From Kistimonas asteriae (GTDB lineage: Bacteria; Pseudomonadota; Gammaproteobacteria; Pseudomonadales; Endozoicomonadaceae): 64,000 nucleotides of DNA. The stretch covers positions 186,001 to 250,000 of the forward strand of contig NZ_JAEVHF010000002.1 of NCBI RefSeq assembly GCF_018263925.1, in the 5' to 3' direction. Position numbers and translations under genes: made by a program. A model generated the notes under the pieces. That model was not told the origin of the DNA and made no database searches. It saw only the letters and a program-made list of their open reading frames with translations. Each line of letters opens with the position of its first letter. Within the stretch, counting starts at the first letter, position 1. Positions 42,391-51,701 of this stretch are shown one piece after another.

Positions 42391-42870
42391 TTACAGACTT
42401 TTCCGGTAAATGATTTCGTATTCACTGAATCCGTAGGAGTCATAAAACCCCCGGGCGGGCGCATTGCCGTAAAGTGCTGTGACGTGAAGCTGCTTCAGTC
42501 CACAGGAGAGGCAGTGCTGTTCGGCCGCTTTCATCAGCATCCGGGCAATGCCGTGGCCCCGGTACTCTTCGTCCACAACCAGGTCTGTGACAAGACCATA
42601 TTGGCGGTAATCCGGATAAAGGTGCTGATCCCCTTCATCCTCCTGCTCGGTGACCACCACAATAAAACCGGCAACGACGCTATCCTCCAGGGCGATCAGC
42701 AGGGTTCCCTGCTTATTCCTGCAGAGTGCTAACAGGTAATCCGTATGATCTGATGCGATATTGGTGCCGGGTGGGCGGTCGCGGCTAAGTTTGCGTTCGG
42801 TGTCCTGCAATTGTTGCATTAACTTTACGACACCGGTTTTGTAGTTGTCCTGGTAGGCAATGATGTTCAT
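42391..42870 (-). CDS. GNAT acetyltransferase
   Basis: A 159-residue GNAT protein with TDLVVDEEYRGHGIARMLMKAAEQHC (about 96-121) and the following HVTALYGNAPARGFYDSYGFSEYE, where NAPARGFYDSYGF is the classic GNAT C-terminal motif. Acceptor unknown. It probably forms a pair with the downstream GNAT gene. Confidence 0.87.
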   Translation of the reverse strand: MNIIAYQDNYKTGVVKLMQQLQDTERKLSRDRPPGTNIASDHTDYLLALCRNKQGTLLIALEDSVVAGFIVVVTEQEDEGDQHLYPDYRQYGLVTDLVVDEEYRGHGIARMLMKAAEQHCLSCGLKQLHVTALYGNAPARGFYDSYGFSEYEIIYRKSL

Positions 42871-42955
42871 CGGATATCACAACTGGATCCGGTGGTATCA
42901 GTCCGCAACGATACACGCCGGGGGAGAGATTAGGTAATTAGACAGTGTATTCGTA

Positions 42956-43767
42956 TCAGTGATTTAAAGTATTGTTTCCGGTCACAATCAGAGCGGGCAT
43001 AGCAAACCTCACTTGTCCATTCTCATCGATATACTCATGGAGTAGCGTCTTCGCGACCTGTCTTATTTGCTGCGCCTGTGAGGTAGATATCACTATGCCG
43101 TTCATGGGCATCCAGCCTTCCAGTTCCGCATCAATCAAGGTGTCGATATCAGGAAAGCAGGCATGCCCGATCTGTTGGCTAATGGCCAGATTGTCGGGGC
43201 AGCCTGCTCAAATAGTGGCACCAGTTGGTCATAACCCCCCAGGCAGAACGGTTTGCGTAACGCATCAGCGGCATCCTCTCCAATGTCGGCTTTTAAGAGT
43301 TCAGTGACCTTGGCATAGGCCGGTACGTTGTTCAGCGCATCCCACACGATGACGGCTATCTTTCCGCCAGGTTTTATGACCCTGAGCATTTCTGACAGGG
43401 CTTTTACCTTGTCATTAAAAAACATCAGGGCGAAATGGCACACGGCTGCATCGAAGTGGTCGTCTGGAAAGGGAAGGTCTTCAGCATCGCCTTTTTTCCA
43501 TTCAATCGCATGGATCAGGGTCGAGGCTACTGCGAGCATATCCGGGTTCAGGTCCATGCCGGTAACGTGTCCTGTCGGACCTGCTCGGTGGTGGATTTCC
43601 CGGGTGAGAACACCGGTGCTGCAGGCCACATCAAGGACACGTTGCCCTGCCTGGATACCGGCAGCGTCCGCAACACGTGGCGCCCACTCCGTAAATAAAG
43701 CTGGCACAAGAATCGTCTGATAAGCTTGGGCAGGTGAAAGTGATGCGGGGCGGGTCTCTTGCTTCAC
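42956..43767 (-). pseudogene. SAM-dependent methyltransferase, broken by one frameshift
   Basis: The first frame (43135-43767) encodes the class I methyltransferase core: VLDVACSTGVLTRE (motif I), GDAEDLPFPDDHFDAAVCHF and LRVIKPGGKIAVIVWD. After FEQA (near 43200) it runs into a short wrong tail and stops. The other minus frame, from about 43200 down to 42956, continues the family's usual C-terminus (PDNLAISQQIG...DAELEGWMPMNGIV...EYIDENGQVRF...PALIVTG). A single-base indel in the GGCTGCCCCG region would restore one protein of about 269 residues. It is either a pseudogene or a sequencing error. Confidence 0.8.
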
Positions 43768-43956
43768 AGAAGTTTCCTTTGATCGATAGGTATTCTATGG
43801 ATGAGAAGCCAAAAGATAGTACAAAGGGCGGTATGAGTGGGGCGCTTTGATCGTTATGGTGCGACAGAACTTGCCAATTGTGCAGCCTGTATCAGGCTGT
43901 ATAGCAATCTATAGACAGAGTGACGTTTGATCCCTTTTGCCAAAGAGGAATGGGTC

Positions 43957-44319
43957 ATGACAGAAACTGAATTGATCGAAATGGCACGCGCTTATGTTGC
44001 GTTATCCAATGCCCATCAGTTGGAGCTTGTTCTTTCGCTCTTTGCGGAAGATGCCACTTACTATTCCGCCTATGTCGGTTCTTTTGAAGGCAAAGCAGCC
44101 ATTGCTTCAATGATGGAGGCATTCTTCAACCGTTACCAGGATATCTACTGGCAGGTAGAGGCATACCAATACACGGAGGAAGGAACGATTATTTTTGATT
44201 TCATACGGCATGCAACAGATAGCGAAACCGGTGAATTTGTCGAAGTGGCGGGAAGGGAAGTCGTTATATTTTCAGATAAGAGCCTGATCAGTCGTGTAGA
44301 AGTTTACAGGCCGGAATAA
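43957..44319 (+). CDS. SnoaL/NTF2-like protein
   Basis: A 120-residue protein with the NTF2-like fold pattern MARAYVALSNAHQLELVLSLFAEDATYYSAYVGSFEGKAAIASMM, typical of SnoaL-like cyclases, isomerases and steroid-isomerase relatives. AGAGGAA lies 6 bases before the ATG at 43957. Substrate not predictable. It is convergent with the FAD oxidoreductase gene. Confidence 0.82.
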   Translation: MTETELIEMARAYVALSNAHQLELVLSLFAEDATYYSAYVGSFEGKAAIASMMEAFFNRYQDIYWQVEAYQYTEEGTIIFDFIRHATDSETGEFVEVAGREVVIFSDKSLISRVEVYRPE

Positions 44320-44342
44320 GAAAGTGGTCTGAATGACAATGG

Positions 44343-45776
44343 CTAATCTGGCCTGATGTTCTGGTTAAGTCGAAAGAGATTGGTCGGGTCATACCGTTTT
44401 TTTATGGCCATCAGTTTCTGGTATTTCCTGCCATAGTTGTGACGCATGGTGGACTCCTGTTCTTCATGGGTGCTGGAAAAATTCAGATAAAAGCTGCCCT
44501 CCGTGCCTCTCTGCAGCGCGCTGATCAGATCACAGGGCCAGGCGATATTCGCGTCGTTATCCCCGGCTTCTTTCCAGTTGGATTCGACAAATATCAGGAA
44601 GCGGGCCTTGCGGCCGGCAAAGGCGCAGGCATCGTCATCCAGTCGCGTCACGGCACCGCCGCTGTAGAGAATTTCAATACCGCTGAGTGATGACGGTTGT
44701 CGGGCGGCGTACTCGACAATGGTATCGATAGCGTCATCGCTCAGTTCCGCCAGGAACAGTGATTTCCAGTAGTAGCACAGTTCACCTGCCGGATAGGCAT
44801 CGTCGAAGAACTGTTGAGCCTCCAGGTACGTCGTGGCCTTGCTGAAATCAATCAGTGGCTTACGGAAATCACGCAGTGGCTGCATGACCTTTTGTCCCTG
44901 TTCGACTGAACCGGCATACATACCGACAATCATCACATAAGGGTGGCCGTGCAATTCGGGGGGAAAGTCTTTTGATCCTGGAGGAAACTGTCCACAGACT
45001 GCCGCCGTACTGATTTCATCGGGTGCGGTGGCGGAATACTCCCGGTAGAATTGCAGCACCTCTTTCATATGTCGCCCATCGTGGTAGACGGCGGTGAACC
45101 AGACATCCGGCTTAAGTGGATAAGCGCGAAAGGTAAAGCGCGTCACAACACCAAAATTGCCGCCTGCTCCACGCAGTGCCCAGAACAGGTCGGGATGCTC
45201 GGTATGACTTGCCGTTATACATTGGCCGTCTGCGGTAACCACGTCTGCAGAGAGCAAATTGTCACAGGTCAGCCCCCACAGGTTTCTCAACCAGCCAATG
45301 CCGCCGCCCAGCGTCAGTCCGGCGATGCCAGTATCCGAGACAGCGCCAGCGGGAACAACCAGACTGACAGCCTGAGTTGCCTTGTCCATGTCGGCCAGTG
45401 TGGCGCCACCCTCTACATGAACGACATGCGAAGCTTGATCAACAGAGACATGGTTCATTCGGGAGAGGTCAATGACCATCCCGCCATCACAGGTGGAGTG
45501 CCCGGCAACACTGTGGCCACCGCCACGTACAGCCAGCAATAGGTTATGAGTTCTGGCAAAGTTGACCGCTGTCATGACATCTTCAGGGTCATGGCAACAG
45601 ACAATCAATGCCGGGTGTTTATTGATCAGGCCATTCCATACTTGCCGTGCATGCTCATACTCTTCGCTTTCCTGATGTAATAGAGTTCCTCTCAAATGAG
45701 ATGCCAGTTTTTGTAATAGATCATGGGGTAGCGAAATGGCTTGCCCGGTATGGCTCATTATGTGTAGAGCAGGCAT
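44343..45776 (-). CDS. FAD-linked oxidase, berberine-bridge-enzyme-like
   Basis: About 477 residues, a flavoprotein of the PCMH/VAO family with a BBE C-terminus. The FAD domain has LLAVRGGGHSVAGHSTCDGGMVIDLSRMN, where the His in GGGHS is the usual covalent FAD attachment site, and GIAGLTLGGGIGWLRNLWGLTCDN. The C-terminal motif YDPTNLFRLNQNI is the BBE signature. Substrates are often sugars or plant/microbial alkaloids; unknown here. ATG 45776 is preferred; a TTG at 45818 would add 14 residues. Next to an NTF2-like gene, possibly a small oxidative pathway (inference). Confidence 0.9.
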   Translation of the reverse strand: MPALHIMSHTGQAISLPHDLLQKLASHLRGTLLHQESEEYEHARQVWNGLINKHPALIVCCHDPEDVMTAVNFARTHNLLLAVRGGGHSVAGHSTCDGGMVIDLSRMNHVSVDQASHVVHVEGGATLADMDKATQAVSLVVPAGAVSDTGIAGLTLGGGIGWLRNLWGLTCDNLLSADVVTADGQCITASHTEHPDLFWALRGAGGNFGVVTRFTFRAYPLKPDVWFTAVYHDGRHMKEVLQFYREYSATAPDEISTAAVCGQFPPGSKDFPPELHGHPYVMIVGMYAGSVEQGQKVMQPLRDFRKPLIDFSKATTYLEAQQFFDDAYPAGELCYYWKSLFLAELSDDAIDTIVEYAARQPSSLSGIEILYSGGAVTRLDDDACAFAGRKARFLIFVESNWKEAGDNDANIAWPCDLISALQRGTEGSFYLNFSSTHEEQESTMRHNYGRKYQKLMAIKKRYDPTNLFRLNQNIRPD

Positions 45777-46036
45777 AGGATGACAATCCTTCTGAAATAA
45801 GGAAGCAATAATAGTCAAGGATTAGCCGTTATTGTTGTTATTAAAATACGTTTTTATAAATGCGTTTGTCCTTGGCTGGAGTGTGGCTATTTAAGCTATT
45901 TGTTTTTTACCAAAGTAATAGTAAAGAATGAATAAAACGGTCACGTAGATTAACTGGCTCGTTAATGTTTTTCTAAATGAAATCTAGCACGATTGTTCGT
46001 TGATGTTTAGTTACAATATTAATGGGGAATTTCATT

Positions 46037-48187
46037 ATGTCAGGCGTAAAATTGTCTTCATTGCCACCTGCTAATATGCACACGTCTTCTCATGATGTGA
46101 GTAGTCTTTGTGCTAAGGAGGAACTTGCTTCAAGGTGGGAAGTGAAGCGCCTATCTGGCAATGCAGGGCAAAGTCAGACGACTGGTTTAAGCGTTAATCA
46201 CTCGGCTTTAATAAAAGGCGCTGCTCGCAAATCAGGTCATCCTGATGTGAATGGATTAAACACAGCAAGATTTTCAAAGGTAGAAACAACACAAGCGGAA
46301 AGGGCATCAAAACCAGGAAGTCATCTGACATATGGTCAATTCAGTACTGACCCTTTGGTTAAAGCGTTGATGTCTTATGACGTCCCGGTAACAGAATTAT
46401 TGGATGCAGTGAAAAGAGAATACGAGAGCGGTTATCAAGAAGCTGAAACAATCAGCGACTACTTGTTTAGCGAGCATAAGCGGGTAGAGATGGGGTATTT
46501 TGAATGGTTTATGTCATTAGGATCCAAAGCGGATAGCAAGAAAGATGTTTTTCGGCGACTGGAACAAATGAAAAAAATGATATCCATGCTGGAAAAAAAA
46601 GGTTTCGGACATTTACAGGTAAAAGATGCATTGAATGTTATTTGGGACTGGGCGAAAGAGAACGATAGAGACGCTCATGATTTTGTCTGGAGTTTGGTGA
46701 ATGGTAAGTCTTGTCGTCAGTCTGATTCTAAACCCCAAGCAGATCTTGGTAATAATCGTCAGTCCAGCGGCGCATCGACCATGCTGGCGGGTGGTTTTTT
46801 AGCCACTGCATTTGTGGGGGCTGGAGCTACGGAAACGGGTAATACCACAGATTCATCTCCTGCTTCTGACAATGCAACCTCATCAACTTTCCCTGAAGTG
46901 CCCACTCATTTTCCGTGCAAAAATGGAACTCACATCAGTCGCGCCCAAGTGTGTGATAAACGAATCGACTGTTCTGAAGGTGAGGATGAATTGTCTGGTG
47001 CGTGTCTGGATCATTGTGAGGGGAGTGATCGCTACCTGTGTGGTGATGCTACAGAATGTATCCCTAAACACTTGATGTGTGATGGTGACTTTGATTGTCG
47101 TGACGGTTCTGATGAATCACGGCCACCATGCGCCTGTCTGGCCGGTGACATACGGTGCAATGATGATTCCAAGTGTCTTAAAAAAGAGCAGATATGCGAC
47201 GACAAGAAAGATTGTGATAATGGCTCAGATGAGTGGTTTGATGCCTGTGCCAGTACATTCAATGAAACCATCAAAAGTGGTGTTGATGAAGGACGTTATG
47301 AAGCGAAACATTTAATCAAAACGTGTTGTGGACATCAGGAGGAGTTGTCGATTTTAAAAATAGCCAAACATCATGACATTCATGCAGTCACTTGTGCAAA
47401 CGTGTCGACAATAAAGAAACATAGTAATAATTGTCAGTATCTCTGTCGGAGTAAAAGCCCCGTTGATATTGTTCCCTGGTGCGAAAGTGAAAGTACTAGT
47501 GATTATCCAGGAGGACATTGTCTGAGACAAAGTGATTTATGTGATGATGATCAAGACTGTTTAAACAATCAGGATGAAGTTCCTGATATGTGTTATCTGA
47601 AATGTGACTGGAATGAAGTTCCTTGTGGTGATGGAAAATGTATCTCGGAAAGTGCGCTATGTAATGGGTATAGCGGTTATAGTGGTTGCAAAAATAAGCG
47701 TGACGAGGATCCTTTCACCTGCACGTCTGAAAGAACAAGGATCGACAGGCATCGGAAGTGTAAACATCAAGAGCAAATCCCCGACAAAGAGTGTTGGGAT
47801 AAGCTGACAAACATGTGCTGTCGTATAGGGCAAGACGCTTTGCTGAGGGGGGGATCGAGTATTCCATCCACGCCTTCCATCAATTCTTCACAATCGAATG
47901 CTAGCGAACATGCGAATCAGGTCTCTACCGGGTCAGGCAGTATGATTGCAATAGTTACGGTGCCAGGCGTTCTTGTAGGTTTAGGAGTAAGTGTGGTTGT
48001 ATTTGGTGGTTTATGTGGCTGTATTGCGTTGTGGCGATACGGTAAAGGCAGGCAAGCTTTACCTCTTCCATTCTCCGCATCCACAAGAACGCCTAATCCT
48101 CAAGAGTCAATCCCATTTAGCTCTTTAAGTGCTGAAGAAAATGTTGAAGGCCGTGATAATCCTGTAATGGTGGACGTTGAGCTTTAA
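46037..48187 (+). CDS. Eukaryote-like protein with five LDL-receptor class A repeats and a C-terminal membrane anchor
   Basis: A 716-residue protein, AT-rich and unlike its neighbours. Residues 1-230 are polar and helical without a signal peptide. A hydrophobic stretch (about 249-263, MLAGGFLATAFVGAGA) comes before five LDL-A repeats at about 294-323, 327-365, 367-404, 490-519 and 523-562. Repeats 2 and 3 have perfect calcium sites (CDGDFDCRDGSDE, CDDKKDCDNGSDE); repeat 5 is degenerate. A strong transmembrane segment (about 636-666) is followed by a 50-residue tail ending RDNPVMVDVEL. LDL-A repeats bind ligands in animal receptors and are rare in bacteria. The ATG at 46037 follows GGGGA. Probably a surface or host-targeted protein. 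Confidence 0.85.
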   Translation: MSGVKLSSLPPANMHTSSHDVSSLCAKEELASRWEVKRLSGNAGQSQTTGLSVNHSALIKGAARKSGHPDVNGLNTARFSKVETTQAERASKPGSHLTYGQFSTDPLVKALMSYDVPVTELLDAVKREYESGYQEAETISDYLFSEHKRVEMGYFEWFMSLGSKADSKKDVFRRLEQMKKMISMLEKKGFGHLQVKDALNVIWDWAKENDRDAHDFVWSLVNGKSCRQSDSKPQADLGNNRQSSGASTMLAGGFLATAFVGAGATETGNTTDSSPASDNATSSTFPEVPTHFPCKNGTHISRAQVCDKRIDCSEGEDELSGACLDHCEGSDRYLCGDATECIPKHLMCDGDFDCRDGSDESRPPCACLAGDIRCNDDSKCLKKEQICDDKKDCDNGSDEWFDACASTFNETIKSGVDEGRYEAKHLIKTCCGHQEELSILKIAKHHDIHAVTCANVSTIKKHSNNCQYLCRSKSPVDIVPWCESESTSDYPGGHCLRQSDLCDDDQDCLNNQDEVPDMCYLKCDWNEVPCGDGKCISESALCNGYSGYSGCKNKRDEDPFTCTSERTRIDRHRKCKHQEQIPDKECWDKLTNMCCRIGQDALLRGGSSIPSTPSINSSQSNASEHANQVSTGSGSMIAIVTVPGVLVGLGVSVVVFGGLCGCIALWRYGKGRQALPLPFSASTRTPNPQESIPFSSLSAEENVEGRDNPVMVDVEL

Positions 48188-48446
48188 TGTATCATCTGCG
48201 GTTGCAGTCTGACGGCAATCTGGATTACGCAAGTCTTGGTAGGGGGCATAGCAAGGATGTAGCAGCCAGACAAATGATATCGCTGCCGATGTTAGTGCCC
48301 ATGTTGGCTTCGATGCCATTTAAGAGAAACCTGTGTTTCGCGAATTTTGGCCAGCTTAGAGTCCTTAACGTAAGGGTTACTATTAAATAAATCAACCACA
48401 TAGTGTTAATCAACGCTTACATCAAGTTGTCCTGCCGGACTAATCC

Positions 48447-49793
48447 TTATTGCGGCTTGGCAGTTTTGCTATCAAGCCTGGTAAAGAGCAACGCGGCAAC
48501 TACAACAGTGGTCAGTGACAACAGTGATTCAAGCCAGTACTCACTGAACAGATTCCAGACCATCATCCAGACATTTATCAGCAAAAATAGAATAGCTGGC
48601 AGTGGATACAATGGTAATTTGAAGGGGCGGGGCATTTCCGGATGACGTATGCGCAGCACTATTACGCAGGAAACCGCCAAACTGGAAAACAACGCCAGGG
48701 TAAAGCCGGAAAACTGGATAATCTGATCTATTCGTGCGGATAGAATAATAGTTGTGGTGATCACACCTTGCAAAAGCAGTGCGCCAACTGGTACAGAGCT
48801 GTCAGGTCTGGTTTTCGCCAGAAATGAAAGGCTTTTCATATCCTGACCAAGGGCATAATAAACCCGTGGTCCGGCAATGGTCATGGCAGACGCTGAAGCA
48901 AAGATGGAAATAATGAGTACTACAACCGTTAATTTGATGCCCCATTTACCAAACAACTGTTCGGAGACCACCAGGCCCACCTCGACGACGCCTGCTAGCT
49001 GGTTGACATCTGCACCGTAAAAAAACAAAGCATTCAGTGCCAGGTAGAGCAGGGTTACTAGCAGTGTCCCCGTGAATAGCGCCCGGGGTAAGGTCTGTTG
49101 CGGTGATTTGATTTCATGGGTGATATAAGCCGCTGCATTCCAGCCACTGAAACAAAACATAACGAAAATAAGGGATACGGAAAAAGCTGACATCAGGCTG
49201 GTGAACTCTAGTTCCTGGAATTCCGGCGAGATGGTCACAAAGTTATTCGGGTTACCGTCTCCCAGGGCAAAACCGAACAGGATAATTAAAATGATACCTG
49301 ACACCTTAAAGAAGGTGATGAGATCATTAAAGGCAAAGCCTAAGCGGAGACTGCGGGTGTGGATAGCAATTAGTAACCATACCATGCTTATTGCAAGCAG
49401 ATCTTCCAGGCTGATGAATCCAAGGACTACTAAAGATTGATCAAGGGCCGGGAAAAATGCCGACAAATACCGGACCAAAGCTTTAAGGGCTGCGGCAATA
49501 GGGGCGGAGAATCCGGCAACCAGGGAAACAAAGGCGGACATGAAACCTAAGGATGGGCCATAGGTTTCTCTCAGGTAGGCATATTCAGCGCCTGCACGAG
49601 GCAACATGGCGCCCAGCTCCGCATAACACATGGCGCCAGACCAGGCCAGCAAACCGCCAACTACCCATAGCGTAAATATCAGCCCAGGATGACCCAGTGA
49701 TGCGGCTTGGAATCCGGTGGTAGTGAAGATGCCGGCACCGATTATGTTCGTAATAACCAAAGCGGTGGCTGATCGGAAGGTTACACTGTGCAA
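48447..49793 (-). CDS. APC-superfamily amino-acid permease
   Basis: A 448-residue transporter with about twelve membrane segments. Signatures are ATALVITNIIGAGIFTTTGF at residues 9-28, WSGAMCYAELGAMLPRAGAEYAYL, FCFSGWNAAAYITHEIK and a mid-protein SAMTIAGPRVYYALGQD. This fits the LAT/APC-type amino-acid family; substrate unknown. It lies between the LDL-A gene (convergent) and the fimbrial region. No neighbour suggests a substrate. Confidence 0.9.
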   Translation of the reverse strand: MHSVTFRSATALVITNIIGAGIFTTTGFQAASLGHPGLIFTLWVVGGLLAWSGAMCYAELGAMLPRAGAEYAYLRETYGPSLGFMSAFVSLVAGFSAPIAAALKALVRYLSAFFPALDQSLVVLGFISLEDLLAISMVWLLIAIHTRSLRLGFAFNDLITFFKVSGIILIILFGFALGDGNPNNFVTISPEFQELEFTSLMSAFSVSLIFVMFCFSGWNAAAYITHEIKSPQQTLPRALFTGTLLVTLLYLALNALFFYGADVNQLAGVVEVGLVVSEQLFGKWGIKLTVVVLIISIFASASAMTIAGPRVYYALGQDMKSLSFLAKTRPDSSVPVGALLLQGVITTTIILSARIDQIIQFSGFTLALFSSLAVSCVIVLRIRHPEMPRPFKLPLYPLPAILFLLINVWMMVWNLFSEYWLESLLSLTTVVVAALLFTRLDSKTAKPQ

Positions 49794-49917
49794 GTTTGGG
49801 TATCCGTGAAATGTGGAAAGAATGAAAACCTGAATTCGATCCTGCTGAACATCGACATTCAGGCTTGTAGATGAGGATTGTTGTGATTCGTCTGTAGGCT
49901 TATGGCGGCATCTAACC

Positions 49918-50880
49918 TCAGGACGGGGTGACGGTTATCGTCAGTGTGTCCTGATAGCGCCCGGCGGCAATACCCTGAAGACTCTGTCCTGTGATGCGTA
50001 CCTGAAAGGTGATGTTATCCACCTGATGGCAATGTTCGTCCTGGCTCGCCTCCCAGCGCGTCTGCTGATCCCCTTTTTGCCGGTATTCGACCCAGGATGG
50101 ATGGTGAGGGGTTTTGATTCGTACGATATAAGGGACGCAATGGCCAGGTGAATCGCAGCGGCTGGTTCGACTGAGTTGAAAGGGTTGTCCCGGTACGTTG
50201 GCGCCATCCATATCCAGCCGGATGTTTCCGGTTGAGCTGTATACGCAGGCTGTGATGCTGGCATCAAGGTAGGTACCGGACAGATTTGCACCATTGAGCG
50301 TAATATCCTTCAACCGGGTGATCTGCACGGATTCCTGACCACGAAGCGGTATATTGATAGCGAGTGTGTCGTAATAGTGAGCAGATTCGACATCTTCCCC
50401 CGCCAAGTAAAATTGCAGGGCGTTTTGGCCGCTGTCGAGCAAAGCCTGTAAGGCTTTCTTCTGTAGCCTCAGGGAGAAGGTTGCTGTTGCAGAGTTGCTG
50501 TATCTTAGCCTTATTTCACCTGACCAATTGCCCGGCGAAAAGCGTTTTGACTGGCTGGATGTGCCGTCGCCAGTTGTCGAAAATCTGACCTTACCCTTAA
50601 TCAATTGGCCAAGTTTTCCTTCAGAAATAGGTGGTGCACTTCCGGAGCCTTTCCCGATGGAGTGATCTGAAAATGCCAGTCGGTAGTTTTGAGGGCCCGT
50701 ACATCCCGTGGTGCAGGCTGAGCGAAATTCAGCTGAAAACTGGTAACTGATGACATTCCGTGATGCTGTAGAAAGGTCAATGGGGTTGGCTTCATAACCG
50801 ATAAAGTCAAAGCCCGCTTCTGCTGTCAGGGTGAACAGGATGTGGAAACCAGCAACAAATAACAGCCTTAACGCCATCAC
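49918..50880 (-). CDS. Secreted pilin-like protein, possible fimbrial tip subunit
   Basis: A 320-residue protein with a signal peptide (about 1-22, ending LTAEAG). It seems to have two beta-sandwich pilin-like domains; the second ends GRYQDTLTITVTPS, the same pattern as the end of the pilin at 51108-51668 (GTYNDVLTLTVTAK). Several Cys could form disulfides. It is divergent from the pilin-usher pair across about 230 bp. I infer a tip or minor subunit; a spore-coat-U-like protein is an alternative label. Confidence 0.55.
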   Translation of the reverse strand: MMALRLLFVAGFHILFTLTAEAGFDFIGYEANPIDLSTASRNVISYQFSAEFRSACTTGCTGPQNYRLAFSDHSIGKGSGSAPPISEGKLGQLIKGKVRFSTTGDGTSSQSKRFSPGNWSGEIRLRYSNSATATFSLRLQKKALQALLDSGQNALQFYLAGEDVESAHYYDTLAINIPLRGQESVQITRLKDITLNGANLSGTYLDASITACVYSSTGNIRLDMDGANVPGQPFQLSRTSRCDSPGHCVPYIVRIKTPHHPSWVEYRQKGDQQTRWEASQDEHCHQVDNITFQVRITGQSLQGIAAGRYQDTLTITVTPS

Positions 50881-51107
50881 GATTATTTACGAAGACCTTT
50901 GTTCATAGGTATTTCGATTCTGAGCGGTTCGCGAATATCCATTCTAGTTAAGGACGACGTTGCCTTTGTGTTTTTGAGTTATGGATTATTGCGTCGGCTT
51001 GGTGGAGAGCGTCTATAGTTAGTCCCGTTTCTTCTGCTCTTAGCCTATTAATACCCTGAATATTATGGTCTTTGCCACTAAGGCCATGTCCAGTGAGTCT
51101 GTACCCT

Positions 51108-51668
51108 ATGAACGTTTTGCATCAAACCGTCTCTGGTGTTTTGCTCTGCGGGTTAGCTGCCAATGTACTGGCAGCAGAGGGAACTGCAACCGATGGCCAA
51201 CTGGGTCCTACGTCCAGAGGCACTGTGCCGGTCGAGCTGTCCATGCCGACTGTTGTGCAAATTTCCGGGCTTGCGAGTGTCAGTTTTACCTATGATCCGA
51301 ATACCAGGGGAGATCTCAGTAAATCGCAGAATTTCTGTATCTATACCAACAACGAAAATGCCCAATACGATATCAATGTGGCAAGTGGTAACCCCTCGGC
51401 AGCCAACAAGTTTCAGCTAGAGGGCAATGGAAAAACCATCATCTATGACGTTCTCTATGCAGCAGTAAAGAATGCGACAGATAATCTTACGACACTGACA
51501 TCAGGTACTGATGTGGCAGGCACTGGCGCCAATACCACGCAAATGGACTGTGGTGGTGCAAGTGGAGATGTTGCTACGTTGAAGCTGGTGATACCGGAGG
51601 CCAATCTCTGGGCCGTGCCCCGCGGAACGTATAACGACGTACTCACCCTGACCGTGACAGCCAAGTAA
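51108..51668 (+). CDS. Fimbrial major subunit, alpha-type chaperone-usher
   Basis: A 186-residue pilin with a signal peptide (MNVLHQTVSGVLLCGLAANVLA) and a single Ig-like domain of about 163 residues. Strands such as VELSMPTVVQISGLASVSFTYDP and the ending GTYNDVLTLTVTAK match alpha-family (CS1/Ecp-type) pilins. It lies 33 bp before the usher gene. The ATG at 51108 is preferred to an upstream TTG because it starts the signal peptide. No strong ribosome site is visible. Confidence 0.7.
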   Translation: MNVLHQTVSGVLLCGLAANVLAAEGTATDGQLGPTSRGTVPVELSMPTVVQISGLASVSFTYDPNTRGDLSKSQNFCIYTNNENAQYDINVASGNPSAANKFQLEGNGKTIIYDVLYAAVKNATDNLTTLTSGTDVAGTGANTTQMDCGGASGDVATLKLVIPEANLWAVPRGTYNDVLTLTVTAK

Positions 51669-51701
51669 GTTTGATCGTGACGGTGTGAATGAAGACCTCC
51701 C

